From RGEC01 sp964626685 (GTDB lineage Bacteria; Bacteroidota; Bacteroidia; NS11-12g; UBA955): a DNA stretch of 64,000 nt. The stretch is taken from NCBI GenBank assembly GCA_964626685.1, contig CAZVJY010000008.1:57990-121989 (forward strand). The letters are read 5' to 3'. Positions 24,492 through 34,261 of the stretch are shown in pieces (within the stretch, counting starts at the first letter, position 1; each line of letters begins with the position of its first letter). Position numbers and translations under genes: made by a program. The notes under the pieces are model-generated. The model was not told the origin of the DNA, did no database searches, and saw only the letters and a program-made list of their open reading frames with translations.

Positions 24492-25538
24492 TTGTCATTT
24501 CTTAAAAATATCTTTTACTACGCATACCGGTTCATAAACCAATCCAGATTGTATCATCTGTTTTTCTGGTTTCTGTATGCCTTTATTGTGGCTGTCTCGC
24601 TTCAACCTGGCCGAAACCTCCGGGAATGGCTTTTGTTTTCATGTCTGATACTCACGTTTCATGCGGCTGTTAGTTACGTCAATAATTATTACTTTGTAAA
24701 CAGGTATCTGTATACCCGACAATATGTCACGTATGTGGTTGTGTTGACTCTGACTATTGCCGCTACTGCATTTCCTATCTCTGTCATTATTCACAAGCTG
24801 GTAAACAACCGTGACCTTAAAAACATGGTATGGTCTTGGAATTTTTTCATTCTCATTGCCTTGTCTGTTTTGTTCAGCGTGGTTTTGAGTATGGTGCTGA
24901 AACTGCTAAAAAACTGGTATCAGGGGGAGCAGGCAAGGAGGCGTTTGCAGCAAATCAACACGGAAACAGAGCTTAAATTCTTAAAGTCACAGATTAATCC
25001 GCATTTCCTCTTTAACTGTCTTAACAATCTGTATGCACTTACCCTGAAAAAAAGCGATCTGGCACCTGAAGTGGTTTTGCGTTTGAGCAATATTCTTCGT
25101 TATGTGCTCTACGAAGCTGTAGATGGAAGGGTGCCTTTGGCAAAAGAGGTTGCTTACCTGAAAGATTATATTGACCTGGAAAAGATTCGGCTTGGCAGCA
25201 GGGCAGAGATTGATTTTGAAACCGAAGGGGAACTAAACGATGCCCAGATTGAGCCGATGCTGTTTCTGACATTTTTGGAGAACAGTGTAAAACACGGCGC
25301 ATTCAATACCATTTCTGATGCATGGATAAAAATAAAGCTGCAGGCTTCTGCCTCCCAGATTGTATTTGAAATTGCTAATTCCAAGCCTTTGGGGATCGTT
25401 GAGCCGGAAAAAGAACAGGGCGGGATCGGTATGGCAAATCTTAAAAAGCGTCTGGATATCATATATCCCGAAAAATATACATTGGAAGTGAAGGATGGGG
25501 AAACCGAATATCATGTTAAACTTGCATTAAATTCCTAA
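24492..25538 (+). CDS. LytS/YehU-type sensor histidine kinase
   Basis: A 348-residue kinase starting at TTG. About four membrane helices fill residues 20-138; there is no large sensor domain. The His_kinase domain shows H171 in SQINPHFLFN, the phospho-acceptor form of LytS-type kinases, then LEPMLFLTFLENSVKHG-like N-box sequence (ENSVKHG) and GGIGMANLKKRL for ATP binding. No in-frame ATG precedes the first helices, so TTG is the likely start. It sits 4 bases before the LytTR regulator gene, its probable partner. Confidence 0.92.
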   Translation: MSFLKNIFYYAYRFINQSRLYHLFFWFLYAFIVAVSLQPGRNLREWLLFSCLILTFHAAVSYVNNYYFVNRYLYTRQYVTYVVVLTLTIAATAFPISVIIHKLVNNRDLKNMVWSWNFFILIALSVLFSVVLSMVLKLLKNWYQGEQARRRLQQINTETELKFLKSQINPHFLFNCLNNLYALTLKKSDLAPEVVLRLSNILRYVLYEAVDGRVPLAKEVAYLKDYIDLEKIRLGSRAEIDFETEGELNDAQIEPMLFLTFLENSVKHGAFNTISDAWIKIKLQASASQIVFEIANSKPLGIVEPEKEQGGIGMANLKKRLDIIYPEKYTLEVKDGETEYHVKLALNS

Positions 25539-25542
25539 TAAT

Positions 25543-26277
25543 ATGTCAGAAACATTGCGTTGTATCTGTGTAGACGATGAGCCACTTGCCCTTGAGGTTA
25601 TGCAAACCTTACTTGGTGCGCATGCGGGGCTAAAAGTGGAAAAAACATTTAGCCATGCACTGGAAGCGATGGATTACCTTAAAAACAATAAGGTTCATGT
25701 GGTTTTCAGCGATATAAACATGCCCGGAGTAAGCGGGATTGAATTCGCCCGCAGCATTGCCGAAAATGGTTGTGTGGTTGTGTTTACCACGGCCCATCAG
25801 GAGTATGCCGCCGAAGCTTTTGAGGTGGAAGCGCTTGACTTTTTGTTAAAACCGGTTTCTCCTGACCGGCTGGCAAAATCAGTAAAAAGGCTGGAGGAGT
25901 ATTTTGAATTGCGTACGTCAGTTCAAAAAGACAATACTGAACTTAGTGAGGGTTCGGTTTTTGTTAAAAGCGACGGAAAATTGCTCAAAGTGGCATTTAC
26001 CGATATCTGGCTGGTAGAAGCATTTGCAGATTACGTGAAAATATGGACATCAGATGAAAAAAGAATTGTGACGCTTCAAACCATGAAAAACATGGAACAG
26101 GGGCTCCCTCAGGATCGCTTTATCCGTGTGCACAGAAGTTTTATCGTTGCCATTGACAAGATAATTTCTGTTCACACCAGCAGTATCAAGGTAGGAAACA
26201 AGGAAATTCCGGTGGGTAAAAATTACCGTGAAGGACTCATGGATATTGTTCAGAGGCTTAATACCCTTAAACGATAA
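25543..26277 (+). CDS. LytTR-family response regulator
   Basis: A 244-residue regulator. The receiver has acidic residues D11-D12, phospho-acceptor D57 (VVFSDINMPGVSG), FTTAHQEYA and LLKPVS. The C-terminal LytTR DNA-binding domain (about 137-240) shows VKSDGKLLKVAFTDIWLVEA and FIRVHRSFIVAIDKI. These regulators bind short direct repeats; targets are unknown. It pairs with the LytS-type kinase just upstream and converges on the HMG-CoA lyase gene 3 bases away. Confidence 0.95.
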   Translation: MSETLRCICVDDEPLALEVMQTLLGAHAGLKVEKTFSHALEAMDYLKNNKVHVVFSDINMPGVSGIEFARSIAENGCVVVFTTAHQEYAAEAFEVEALDFLLKPVSPDRLAKSVKRLEEYFELRTSVQKDNTELSEGSVFVKSDGKLLKVAFTDIWLVEAFADYVKIWTSDEKRIVTLQTMKNMEQGLPQDRFIRVHRSFIVAIDKIISVHTSSIKVGNKEIPVGKNYREGLMDIVQRLNTLKR

Positions 26278-26280
26278 CCA

Positions 26281-27141
26281 TTATTTACCCTTGTAGGCTT
26301 CTGCGGCCCTCAAAAGGGCATTTGAAATGGCACCTGTATCAATGCCTGAGGTTGTGTGAGTGCTTATCCAGCCCAGTAATCCTTCGGTGGGTATATTACC
26401 GGTAAGTTCATCATTGGCAAACGGGCATCCACCAAAACCCAAAATGGCGCTGTCAAATCGGCGGCAGCCTGCATCCCAGGCAGCTTTCACCTTGCCTTGC
26501 CACGCATCCGGCCTGGCATGAAAATGGGCCCCGAAAACAACACCGGGGTGACGATTTGAAAGTGTGCTGAATAAGTAACTGATATCTTCGGTTTCTGCTT
26601 TGCCAACCGTATCGGCCAGACTAATGGTTTTAATGCCTTCCTTTACAATTCTGTCTGCCCATTCAATTACTTTGTCTCTGTTGTATTCCTCACCGTAGGG
26701 ATTGCCAAAAGCCATGCTAATGTAAACCACAAGTTCTTTACCGGCTATGGCAGCAAGTTCGTGTATTTTGCGCATTCGAATGAATGCGTCTGTGGTGCTG
26801 CTGTTGGTGTTGCGCCGTTGAAAAGTTTCATTCACGCTGAATGGGTATCCCAGGTAGTTTACCATGGGATAGGCAATGGCTCTTGCCGCACCCCGCTCAT
26901 TCGCAACAATAACCAGTAGACGTGTATCGCCTTTGTATGGGCCAATTTCATTCAATACTTCAGCAGTATCTGCCATTTGAGGAACTGCGGATGGATTTAC
27001 AAAACTGCCGCAATCCAGGGTGTGAAAACCGCACGCCAGCAGTTTTTTCAGGTAGTCTACCTTTACCTCAGTAGGAATAAAGATTTTAATGCCTTGCATG
27101 GCATCGCGCGGACACTCAACTATTTGAAGGCTGTTAATCAC
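26281..27141 (-). CDS. Hydroxymethylglutaryl-CoA lyase
   Basis: A 286-residue HMGL-like TIM barrel. The N-terminal catalytic segment reads VECPRDAMQG (R-D kept; most have RDGLQN), GSFVNP follows, the metal site is FGAHFHARPDAW, and the C-terminal Cys loop is GFGGCPFA. HMG-CoA lyase splits HMG-CoA to acetoacetate and acetyl-CoA in leucine breakdown. The HFH pair and the active-site Cys are kept, but the residues around them (HARPDAW instead of HDTxGxA) differ from the textbook enzyme, so a related acyl-CoA lyase is possible. The start overlaps the DPP4 stop by 4 bases; both read on the minus strand. Confidence 0.85.
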   Translation of the reverse strand: MINSLQIVECPRDAMQGIKIFIPTEVKVDYLKKLLACGFHTLDCGSFVNPSAVPQMADTAEVLNEIGPYKGDTRLLVIVANERGAARAIAYPMVNYLGYPFSVNETFQRRNTNSSTTDAFIRMRKIHELAAIAGKELVVYISMAFGNPYGEEYNRDKVIEWADRIVKEGIKTISLADTVGKAETEDISYLFSTLSNRHPGVVFGAHFHARPDAWQGKVKAAWDAGCRRFDSAILGFGGCPFANDELTGNIPTEGLLGWISTHTTSGIDTGAISNALLRAAEAYKGK

Positions 27142-29270
27142 AGGTTTTCCAGGATGTAGTTGGTTATTTTTTTATACAGGTGTGCACGGTCAGGCCCCAC
27201 CACATTGTGCTTGTGTCCGGGATATAGGTAAAAATCCACATTGGTGTTCATTTGTTTAACCGCCTCTTGCAAATACATGTAACTGTGCTGGGGTACCACC
27301 ACATCGTCATCCATTCCGTGTATGAGCATGAGTTTGCCTTTCAACTTATCTACATACCCTAAAAGGTTGGCTTTTTTGTATCCTTCCGGATTTTCGGAGG
27401 GTTTATCCATATAACGCTCCGTATACATGATTTCATAGTATTTCCAATCAATTACGGGGCCGCCTGCAACACCCAGTTTGAATGTGCCCGGAGCCCTGGT
27501 CATGAGGGTTGTGGTCATGAATCCGCCAAAACTCCAGCCATGTATAGCCATGCGGTTGGTGTCAATAAAACCCCGATTTACCAGTTGTTGAAGGGCAAAT
27601 AGCTGGTCGTTCATTTCAATGGTGCCCAGTTTACGGTGGGTTGCACTTTCAAATTCAAATCCGCGGTGGGCACTGCCGCGGTTGTCAACGGTATAAACCA
27701 CTACGCCTTTTTGCGCCAGGTAGGCCATCCACAGGGGACCGCCACCCAGCCAGCTTTCGGTAACCATTTGAGCATGAGGTCCTCCGTAAACATATACCAG
27801 AAGCGGATATTTCTTTTTAGGATCAAAATCAGGTGGTAAAAACAGGCGTCCGTAAAGGGCAGTATTGTTGCCCAGGACAACCGGTTCTATACGAATATCT
27901 CCTATCTGGTAGTCGGATAGGGGATTTGGACCTTCAAATACAGTATTGATCAATGTACCATCAAGCTGGTACACACTGTACCTGCGAGGAACCTGGGTAG
28001 ATGTGTAAACATCCATGTATGTTCCGGCATGGGTATTGAGCAGGATTTTGTGGGTTCCAACACCTTTGGTGATTTTTAGTGGTTTAGGATTCCTGTCCCT
28101 GAATTTATAAAAATATACATGCCTCTGCAGGGGGCTTTCCTGCGTACTTTCATAGTAAAAACCCTGATAATCTTTTGAGAATCCCAGAAAATCTGTAACG
28201 GCCCAGTTTCCTTTGGTAAGCTGAATGGGTGCGCGATTATCATCCATCAGGTAAATATGGTTGTATCCTGACTTTTCGCTCATCCAGAGCCACCTGCTGT
28301 CTTCTTCAGGGATGAAAATGGGTGGATGTTCCGGTTCTACATATTTATCATTTTTTTCTTCGTAAACCACCTTTTCAAGCTTGCCGTCATTTACCCTGTA
28401 TTTGCGGAGCTGCATGTGGTTTTGTTCCCTGTTTACCCACGCGAGATAGATGGATTGGCCGTCCGGACTCCATGCGATATTGGTTAAATACTGATCATAA
28501 GGGCCATCGGTGTTCAAATAAACGACTTCTTCGGTTAGGCAATTGTAAACACCCACTTTTACCGAATGGCTGCTGTCGCCTGCCATGGGATAGCGTATAT
28601 AACTGTTTTTAGCAGGTCCGTTCTCAATGTTGGTGAGCGGATATTTCGTTACACCGGTTTCATCCATGCGGTAAAATGCCAGTTTATTCCCGTCATTGTT
28701 CCAAAAGAGCCCCTTGCTGATGCCAAACTCGTTGCGGTGTACTGACTGTCCATATACAATTCCGTTTCCCCCATCTTGGGTAATCCTGCGAGGCCCGCTG
28801 GCTGTGACAATGGTGATATTGTCTTTTTCAACCAGAGCAGAATTTAAGGAGCTTTCTGCAATTTCAATTGCATCAAAATTCTCAGAGAAATTGCGCTTGG
28901 TAATCAGGGTTTTGTCATAAGTATTGTAAACAAACAACCTGCCTTTATTGATAAACCAGCATTCTTTTTCTGATTTCCAGGTCAGTGCCGGCATGGATTT
29001 TAAATCTCCGCCTTCGGCAGCCACAAGGGCTGTAAGGTTTTCCAGGGTAAAAAGCGTATCGCTGGTAAGGGAAACAGGGTCGGTTGACAGCAGCACTTTA
29101 CCTTTGATCTGGGTGAATCGGGAACTGTTGGGTATCCACTGCACACCGCGCAGACCTGAAGGGGAAAATTTAGGATTGAAACAATCTTCGATTGTCAATA
29201 CCTGGTTCTGTGAAAGAAGAGAGGAGCTGGATAACCCGAAGGCAATGGGCAGCAGAAGCAGTTTTCTCAT
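27138..29270 (-). CDS. Secreted S9 peptidase, dipeptidyl peptidase IV type
   Basis: A 710-residue exported serine peptidase. The signal peptide is MRKLLLLPIAFGLSSSSLLS. Residues about 40-450 are the DPP4 beta-propeller (for example WSPDGQSIYLAWVNREQ). The alpha/beta-hydrolase domain has the nucleophile in HGWSFGGF (about residue 578), the acid in HGMDDDVV and the His in PGHKHNV. Such enzymes remove X-Pro dipeptides from peptides in the periplasm. The frame stays open upstream to 29555, but that part is the dapD region and the signal peptide fixes the start. A near-consensus -7 box (CATATTTG at 29289-29296, minus) supports it. It precedes the HMG-CoA lyase gene. Confidence 0.94.
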   Translation of the reverse strand: MRKLLLLPIAFGLSSSSLLSQNQVLTIEDCFNPKFSPSGLRGVQWIPNSSRFTQIKGKVLLSTDPVSLTSDTLFTLENLTALVAAEGGDLKSMPALTWKSEKECWFINKGRLFVYNTYDKTLITKRNFSENFDAIEIAESSLNSALVEKDNITIVTASGPRRITQDGGNGIVYGQSVHRNEFGISKGLFWNNDGNKLAFYRMDETGVTKYPLTNIENGPAKNSYIRYPMAGDSSHSVKVGVYNCLTEEVVYLNTDGPYDQYLTNIAWSPDGQSIYLAWVNREQNHMQLRKYRVNDGKLEKVVYEEKNDKYVEPEHPPIFIPEEDSRWLWMSEKSGYNHIYLMDDNRAPIQLTKGNWAVTDFLGFSKDYQGFYYESTQESPLQRHVYFYKFRDRNPKPLKITKGVGTHKILLNTHAGTYMDVYTSTQVPRRYSVYQLDGTLINTVFEGPNPLSDYQIGDIRIEPVVLGNNTALYGRLFLPPDFDPKKKYPLLVYVYGGPHAQMVTESWLGGGPLWMAYLAQKGVVVYTVDNRGSAHRGFEFESATHRKLGTIEMNDQLFALQQLVNRGFIDTNRMAIHGWSFGGFMTTTLMTRAPGTFKLGVAGGPVIDWKYYEIMYTERYMDKPSENPEGYKKANLLGYVDKLKGKLMLIHGMDDDVVVPQHSYMYLQEAVKQMNTNVDFYLYPGHKHNVVGPDRAHLYKKITNYILENL

Positions 29271-29288
29271 GGTTGTCTTTGTACTTCG

Positions 29289-29311
29289 CAAATATGGTTG
29301 CAAATTTGCGG
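29289..29311. promoter_or_regulatory. Divergent promoter region of DPP4 and dapD with a GCAAATTTGC palindrome
   Basis: The 55-base gap holds a near-consensus minus-strand -7 box (29289-29296) and the perfect palindrome GCAAATTTGC (29300-29309); a partial copy, GCAAAT, sits at 29288-29293. Possible operator or part of the promoter pair. Confidence 0.35.
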
Positions 29312-29325
29312 CCGAATTTATTTTC

Positions 29326-30141
29326 ATGCAAAATACAAAGAATTTAATTGAGGAAGCCTGGAATAACAGAAGTTTATTGCAGCAAACCGAATATGTGGAA
29401 GCCATAGAGTGGGTTATCGAAAAACTCGATAAGGGAGAGTTGCGCGTAGCTGAGCCGCTTTCTGACGGAAATTGGCAAAACAATGACTGGATAAAAAAAG
29501 CGGTAATTATGTATTTCCCTACCCGTAAAATGGAAACTGTGCACGCCGGCCCCATGGAATTTCATGATAAGATGAAATTGAAAACGGGTTTTGCTGCCTT
29601 GGGGGTTAGGGTAGTACCGCATGCTGTAGCCCGCTATGGTGCCTACCTTGCTTCCGGTGTTATCATGATGCCTTCCTATGTAAACATTGGGGCCTACGTT
29701 GATTCGGGAACCATGGTGGATACCTGGGCCACCGTAGGTAGCTGCGCGCAGATAGGTAAAAATGTACATTTAAGCGGTGGTGTTGGCATTGGTGGTGTGC
29801 TTGAGCCTGTGCAGGCCGCACCGGTCATCATCGAAGATGATTGTTTTATTGGTTCTCGCTGCATTGTGGTTGAAGGCGTTAGAGTAGGCAGGCAGGCAGT
29901 GCTTGGGGCTGGATTGACCTTGACTATGAGCACCAAAATTATGGATGCAGAAAGCGGAAAGGAATTGCCCCGTGGCTATATCCCTCCGCGCAGCGTGGTA
30001 ATTCCTGGTTCCATCAAGAAAACCTTTACCGGCGGTGATTTCTACGTTCCCTGCGCCCTCATCATCGGACAGCGAAAAGAAAGTACCGACACCAAAACGT
30101 CGCTCAATGATGCATTGCGCGATTTTAACGTTGCAGTCTGA
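29326..30141 (+). CDS. dapD: Tetrahydrodipicolinate N-succinyltransferase DapD
   Basis: A 271-residue enzyme of the succinylase branch of lysine/diaminopimelate synthesis. After a helical N-terminal domain comes a left-handed beta-helix with hexapeptide repeats (MMPSYVNIGAYVDSGTMVDTWATVG, read in short steps) and the family segment NVHLSGGVGIGGVLEPVQAAP, then IEDDCFIGSRCIVVEG. Start at ATG 29326 gives the standard length; longer forms read into the opposite gene. The stop overlaps the next ATG by one base (TGATG). Confidence 0.96.
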   Translation: MQNTKNLIEEAWNNRSLLQQTEYVEAIEWVIEKLDKGELRVAEPLSDGNWQNNDWIKKAVIMYFPTRKMETVHAGPMEFHDKMKLKTGFAALGVRVVPHAVARYGAYLASGVIMMPSYVNIGAYVDSGTMVDTWATVGSCAQIGKNVHLSGGVGIGGVLEPVQAAPVIIEDDCFIGSRCIVVEGVRVGRQAVLGAGLTLTMSTKIMDAESGKELPRGYIPPRSVVIPGSIKKTFTGGDFYVPCALIIGQRKESTDTKTSLNDALRDFNVAV

Positions 30142-31211
30142 TGAATATCGGGTTTGATGCAAAGCGCTATTTCAACAACCGGACAGGATTGGGGAATTAC
30201 AGCCGCAGTGTGGTTGATGCTTTGCTGAAAAATATTCCCGAAAACCGATATGTGCTTTTTGCTCCCGGTCAAGAAGGACGGACACTCGATTCCGGTTTAC
30301 AGATTGCAGAAGCCCGCAGCAAGGGTGCTCTCTGGAGGTTCATGGGTATGAAAAATGACCTTATAAAAAATGGTATTCAGGTGTATCACGGGCTTAGCAA
30401 TGAAATACCGGTTGGGCTGGCGGGTACGGGAATAAAAACTGTAGTTACCATACACGACCTCATTTTTAAACGATTTCCGGATTATTATCGTTTTGCCGAT
30501 CGCTGGATATACAATGTTAAAACCAGCTATGCTGCCCGCTATGCAGATATCATAGTTGCTGCCAGTGAAACTACGGCAAACGATATTCAGTTGTTTTGCA
30601 AAGTAGACCCTACCAGAATAAAAGTAGTTTACCAGCCTGTAGATTCCTGTTGGTACGAGAAAGCAGCTGAATCACCCGTAAAAACACCATACATACTTTA
30701 CGTGAGCAGTTTTACACAGCGGAAAAATCACGGTACGCTCATTGAGGCCTTTTCCAAAATTCAAAAGCAGACCGATCTTCACCTGGTGCTTGCCGGCACT
30801 GATGGCGAGACTCTGGAAAAATGCCGGTCCTATGTTCATTCAGAAAAACTGGCAGACAGGGTTCATTTTTTTGTTGATTGCGGTTTTTCAACCTTGCACT
30901 CTCTGGTTTACGGCGCCTCTCTGGTGGTGAACTGCAGCTTTTTCGAGGGATTTGGCATACCGCTGGCGGAGGCTGCTGTATGCGGCAAGCCTATGGCAGT
31001 TTCGGGAATACCTGTGTTTAAAGAAATTGCCGGTAATGCTGCACGGTATTTTAAGCCCAATAACTCGGATGAAATTGCCGCCGTCATGCTGGAAAGCCTT
31101 GCGCCTGAGTATCAGGCAGAAATGGCTTCAGGCAGGGAAGATGTTCTGAGAAAAATAGATGCTGCAGGTATCGCAAACAGGCTCAATTCAATTTATCAAT
31201 CACTGGTATAG
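30141..31211 (+). CDS. Family 4 glycosyltransferase (GT-B fold)
   Basis: A 356-residue glycosyltransferase starting MNIGFDAKRYFNNRTGLGNYSR, the donor-loop region of GT4 mannosyl/glucosyl-type enzymes. The donor-binding signature is CSFFEGFGIPLAEAAVCGKPMA, with the E-x7-E pair. It has no membrane segment and is probably cytosolic at the membrane face. Sugar and acceptor are not known. It overlaps dapD by one base and is likely co-transcribed, which may be simple operon crowding. Confidence 0.92.
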   Translation: MNIGFDAKRYFNNRTGLGNYSRSVVDALLKNIPENRYVLFAPGQEGRTLDSGLQIAEARSKGALWRFMGMKNDLIKNGIQVYHGLSNEIPVGLAGTGIKTVVTIHDLIFKRFPDYYRFADRWIYNVKTSYAARYADIIVAASETTANDIQLFCKVDPTRIKVVYQPVDSCWYEKAAESPVKTPYILYVSSFTQRKNHGTLIEAFSKIQKQTDLHLVLAGTDGETLEKCRSYVHSEKLADRVHFFVDCGFSTLHSLVYGASLVVNCSFFEGFGIPLAEAAVCGKPMAVSGIPVFKEIAGNAARYFKPNNSDEIAAVMLESLAPEYQAEMASGREDVLRKIDAAGIANRLNSIYQSLV

Positions 31212-31229
31212 AGCGGCGTTTCTCATGGA

Positions 31230-34106
31230 TTAGTGCGGGTGCCACATTTTGCGCTCCTCAGGTTTTCCTTCCGGCATTTTGAATGCCCTTAGATTATAGG
31301 TGAAAGTGACCATGTAATAGCGCTGAAGCACATTGGTCTGAACATCCTCATAAAATGTTTCTGTGATATTTCTTGAAAGACTGTTGTTTTGCTTGAGTAA
31401 ATCAAAGGCGGTAAAGCGTATTTCAGCGGCTTTCTTCTTTGAAAACTTATATCCGATTCCGGCATTCCAAAGCAGAAAATTGTTGTTGAAACCGCCCGAA
31501 ATACCTTTGAAAATCTGATGGTTTATTTCTGTTTGCACAACCAGGCCTTTCCAGGGCTGTGCCTGAATCCTGAAACGGCTGTTCTGATTGGTGAAGCGGC
31601 TGTTGAGCGAAGTCTGCAGGGAGTTTTTTACATCTGTGACAGACGTATTGGAAGAAATGGTAAAATCAACTTTTTCGGAAATGTTGCTGCTGATAACAAT
31701 CCCAAGGCTGGGTGTGAAATTGCGGGCATAATTTAAGACATCATTTATTTTACCGGGTGTCCGGCTAATGGATGCACCGGCATTCATATTCAGATTGCAC
31801 TTCAGTTTTTTGACAGGAATGCTGTAGTTGGCAAATGTTCTGAATGAACGGTTTCCATCCAGGTTTTCAGGTCGAATCAGTTGAGCACCGCGCCTAAGTG
31901 AGATGGATGTGCCTGCGATTTGTGTGTCTTCAAATGCAATGGTTGTGGTATTCCCTATGAAATCCTGAGTCAGGGTTCCTGAAATCATGAGGAAAACAGA
32001 AGAGCCTTTTTTGACATTGACCCAAGAATAACGGCTGAAAAGTGCATGCTGGAAATCCTGACGCAGGTTGCTATTGCCGATACTTACATTCAGTGGATTG
32101 CTGTTGTTGGCTACTTCCTGCAACTGATCTATGGATGGCGCATTGGTAGATGAGCGGTAAAAAACGCGTAAACCTTCACGCTCATTGGGTTTGTACATAA
32201 GCATGCCGCCGGGAAGAATATTCCTGAACGGCCTGGACAGGCTGTAGACAGCAGGAAACTGTTGATCATTGTTCAGCCAGGCCTGCTGCGCATTAACACT
32301 GATGTTCCAGCTCCACCTGCTTTTCTGCCATCGGTAGGAAACTCCAGCGCTGGCATTGCTGTAAAGGCTTTTGAAGTTGTTGGAAAGCAAGGTGTCGGGT
32401 CGGGTATATTCGAGGGTTGCGCTGTCAAACGCATTCGTAAATCTGTCGCTTTGGGTTTTATTGAAATTGCCATTGATGGAAAAACTTAACAGACCGTTTT
32501 TACCTGCTGGCTCAGTGAATGTAATGCTTCCGTTTCCTGTTAGGGTAGCTCTGTCCTGATCTGACTTCACATTGTTAAACAATACAGGAATGGTGTCTAG
32601 CTTCTGCGCGGTTGCTGTTGTCCAACTGCTGTTGCCATTGTTGCCGCTCAGCCCGGGTGTAGCATTCAAGGTCAGCGAACGGCCTCTTTTCTTGTAGCGT
32701 ACATTGTACTGAAGTCCCATGCTGGCATTATAACCGGTAAGGCTTGCCTTATAAAAATTGGCTGTACTGTTTATCAAAAGATTGTTCACAGTGTTGAGTC
32801 CGGAAACATTGGTTTCCGGTTTGTTTTGCTGCACACTGATTTTGGGTGTAAGCAGAAAACTACGCATGGAATCGGGTTTCCATTCCCATCGTGCATTCAA
32901 CCTGTGGTTGGTGTTGCGGGTGAGGGCATTGTTTGTTTCTTTGTATAACAGTCCATTTTCGTTTCCGGTCACATAGTACCTTCTGGTGCCCGAAACATTG
33001 CTGTTTTCTGTTGAATTGGCAAAGTAAGAAAAGCTCAGTTCAGATTTTTTCCATTTGTTGCTGTAGTTCAGCCCCAATGCTACAGTCTGGGTAATTCCAT
33101 TGCGCTGATCAACAGAAAAATTGTCTGAAGGGGATGGAGGTCCATAGCTTCCGCCACCGGGTCGGCGCATACCACCGCCCATCATGCCCATCATGCCTCG
33201 CATTCCGCCTCCACCGCTGCCGGCCATAACACCCATCAAATCTTCTGAACTGAAATTTTGTTCATTGATGTTGTTGACTGCACCGAGAACCGTAAACCTT
33301 TCAGCTCCTTTGAACCGGTTTGCGTTTCCTGAAAATTTATACCGGTCATCGGTACCGTAACCACCGTTAACCCTGCCAAATGTGCCGTTTCTGAACTGCT
33401 GACGGGTGATGATATTCAATGTCTTGGAAGTGTTTCCATCATCAAAACCGGTAGCCTGAGCCTGATCGCTGCGGCGGTCAAAAACCTGAATTTTATCAAT
33501 GACCTCGGCCGGCATATTTCTGAGAACCGTATTGGGGTCGTCACCAAAAAAGGGTCTGCCGTCTACGAGCACTTGTTTTACATTTTCACCTTGCGCCTGT
33601 AATTGCCCGTTGTTGTTGGTTATTCCCGGCATTTTGGTAACCAGGTCCTCGGCAGTGGCATCCGGATTGGTCTTGTATGCCGAAGCAGCATGTTCTGTGG
33701 TATCTCCTTTTAGCCTTACAGGCGATGCATCAGAAACGATCAGCACTTCTTTGAGTTTTCCGGTATCGCTTCCTTTCATGTAAAGAATCCGTAAATCGTA
33801 GGATTCTCCATTGTTCTCAAATGAAAAAGTGCTGGTGAGCGGTTCATAACCTTCTGCGGTGGCTTTCAGTAAGTATCTGCCTGCAACAGGCAGTTTTACG
33901 CGAAAAAAGCCACCTGAATCCGTCCGTGTTCTGAATACGGAAGAATCTTCCGCTAATAATGTAAATTTAACGAAACAAGGATAAACCGCCTGGCCTTTGA
34001 CTGATTGCATTTTACCGGAAACCGGTATATTGATCCCGGCATTGTATGTCTGCGCTGAAAGCAAATTGCCTGTAATAAGCAAAATGCCTGTTAAAATGAT
34101 TCGCAT
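31230..34106 (-). CDS. Outer-membrane beta-barrel protein (OMP_b-brl_3, TonB-plug-like)
   Basis: A 958-residue protein: signal peptide MRIILTGILLITGNLLSAQ, a CarboxypepD_reg-like domain (about 30-125), a TonB-plug-like region (EDLVTKMPGITNNNGQLQAQGE, in short steps, and VLVDGRPFFGDDP), then a long barrel (about 270-958) of the outer membrane beta-barrel family (PF14905 type). A glycine/methionine-rich insert (GGGGMRGMMGMMGGGMRRP) lies near residues 292-318. Such proteins are thought to take up or export unknown ligands. Open frame extends to 34217 but the signal peptide fixes the start at 34106; a near-consensus -7 box lies at 34123-34130 (minus). Confidence 0.88.
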   Translation of the reverse strand: MRIILTGILLITGNLLSAQTYNAGINIPVSGKMQSVKGQAVYPCFVKFTLLAEDSSVFRTRTDSGGFFRVKLPVAGRYLLKATAEGYEPLTSTFSFENNGESYDLRILYMKGSDTGKLKEVLIVSDASPVRLKGDTTEHAASAYKTNPDATAEDLVTKMPGITNNNGQLQAQGENVKQVLVDGRPFFGDDPNTVLRNMPAEVIDKIQVFDRRSDQAQATGFDDGNTSKTLNIITRQQFRNGTFGRVNGGYGTDDRYKFSGNANRFKGAERFTVLGAVNNINEQNFSSEDLMGVMAGSGGGGMRGMMGMMGGGMRRPGGGSYGPPSPSDNFSVDQRNGITQTVALGLNYSNKWKKSELSFSYFANSTENSNVSGTRRYYVTGNENGLLYKETNNALTRNTNHRLNARWEWKPDSMRSFLLTPKISVQQNKPETNVSGLNTVNNLLINSTANFYKASLTGYNASMGLQYNVRYKKRGRSLTLNATPGLSGNNGNSSWTTATAQKLDTIPVLFNNVKSDQDRATLTGNGSITFTEPAGKNGLLSFSINGNFNKTQSDRFTNAFDSATLEYTRPDTLLSNNFKSLYSNASAGVSYRWQKSRWSWNISVNAQQAWLNNDQQFPAVYSLSRPFRNILPGGMLMYKPNEREGLRVFYRSSTNAPSIDQLQEVANNSNPLNVSIGNSNLRQDFQHALFSRYSWVNVKKGSSVFLMISGTLTQDFIGNTTTIAFEDTQIAGTSISLRRGAQLIRPENLDGNRSFRTFANYSIPVKKLKCNLNMNAGASISRTPGKINDVLNYARNFTPSLGIVISSNISEKVDFTISSNTSVTDVKNSLQTSLNSRFTNQNSRFRIQAQPWKGLVVQTEINHQIFKGISGGFNNNFLLWNAGIGYKFSKKKAAEIRFTAFDLLKQNNSLSRNITETFYEDVQTNVLQRYYMVTFTYNLRAFKMPEGKPEERKMWHPH

Positions 34107-34261
34107 GAAAAATTTGTGGTCACAAAGATGCGAAAGGTTTATGATGTTTTGGGTGCAGTTATGCTGACTTTGGTCGATTTTTGGGCGAATAAAATTATTT
34201 TCATCACTTATGCACAAACCTTGTCAACCTGCTGCCTTCCGATTTATTTTGCAATCGGTTC

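Noticed and set aside
28948..29325. Upstream extension of dapD
   Set aside because: It lies opposite the DPP4 N-terminus and signal peptide; dapD proteins start at ATG 29326.
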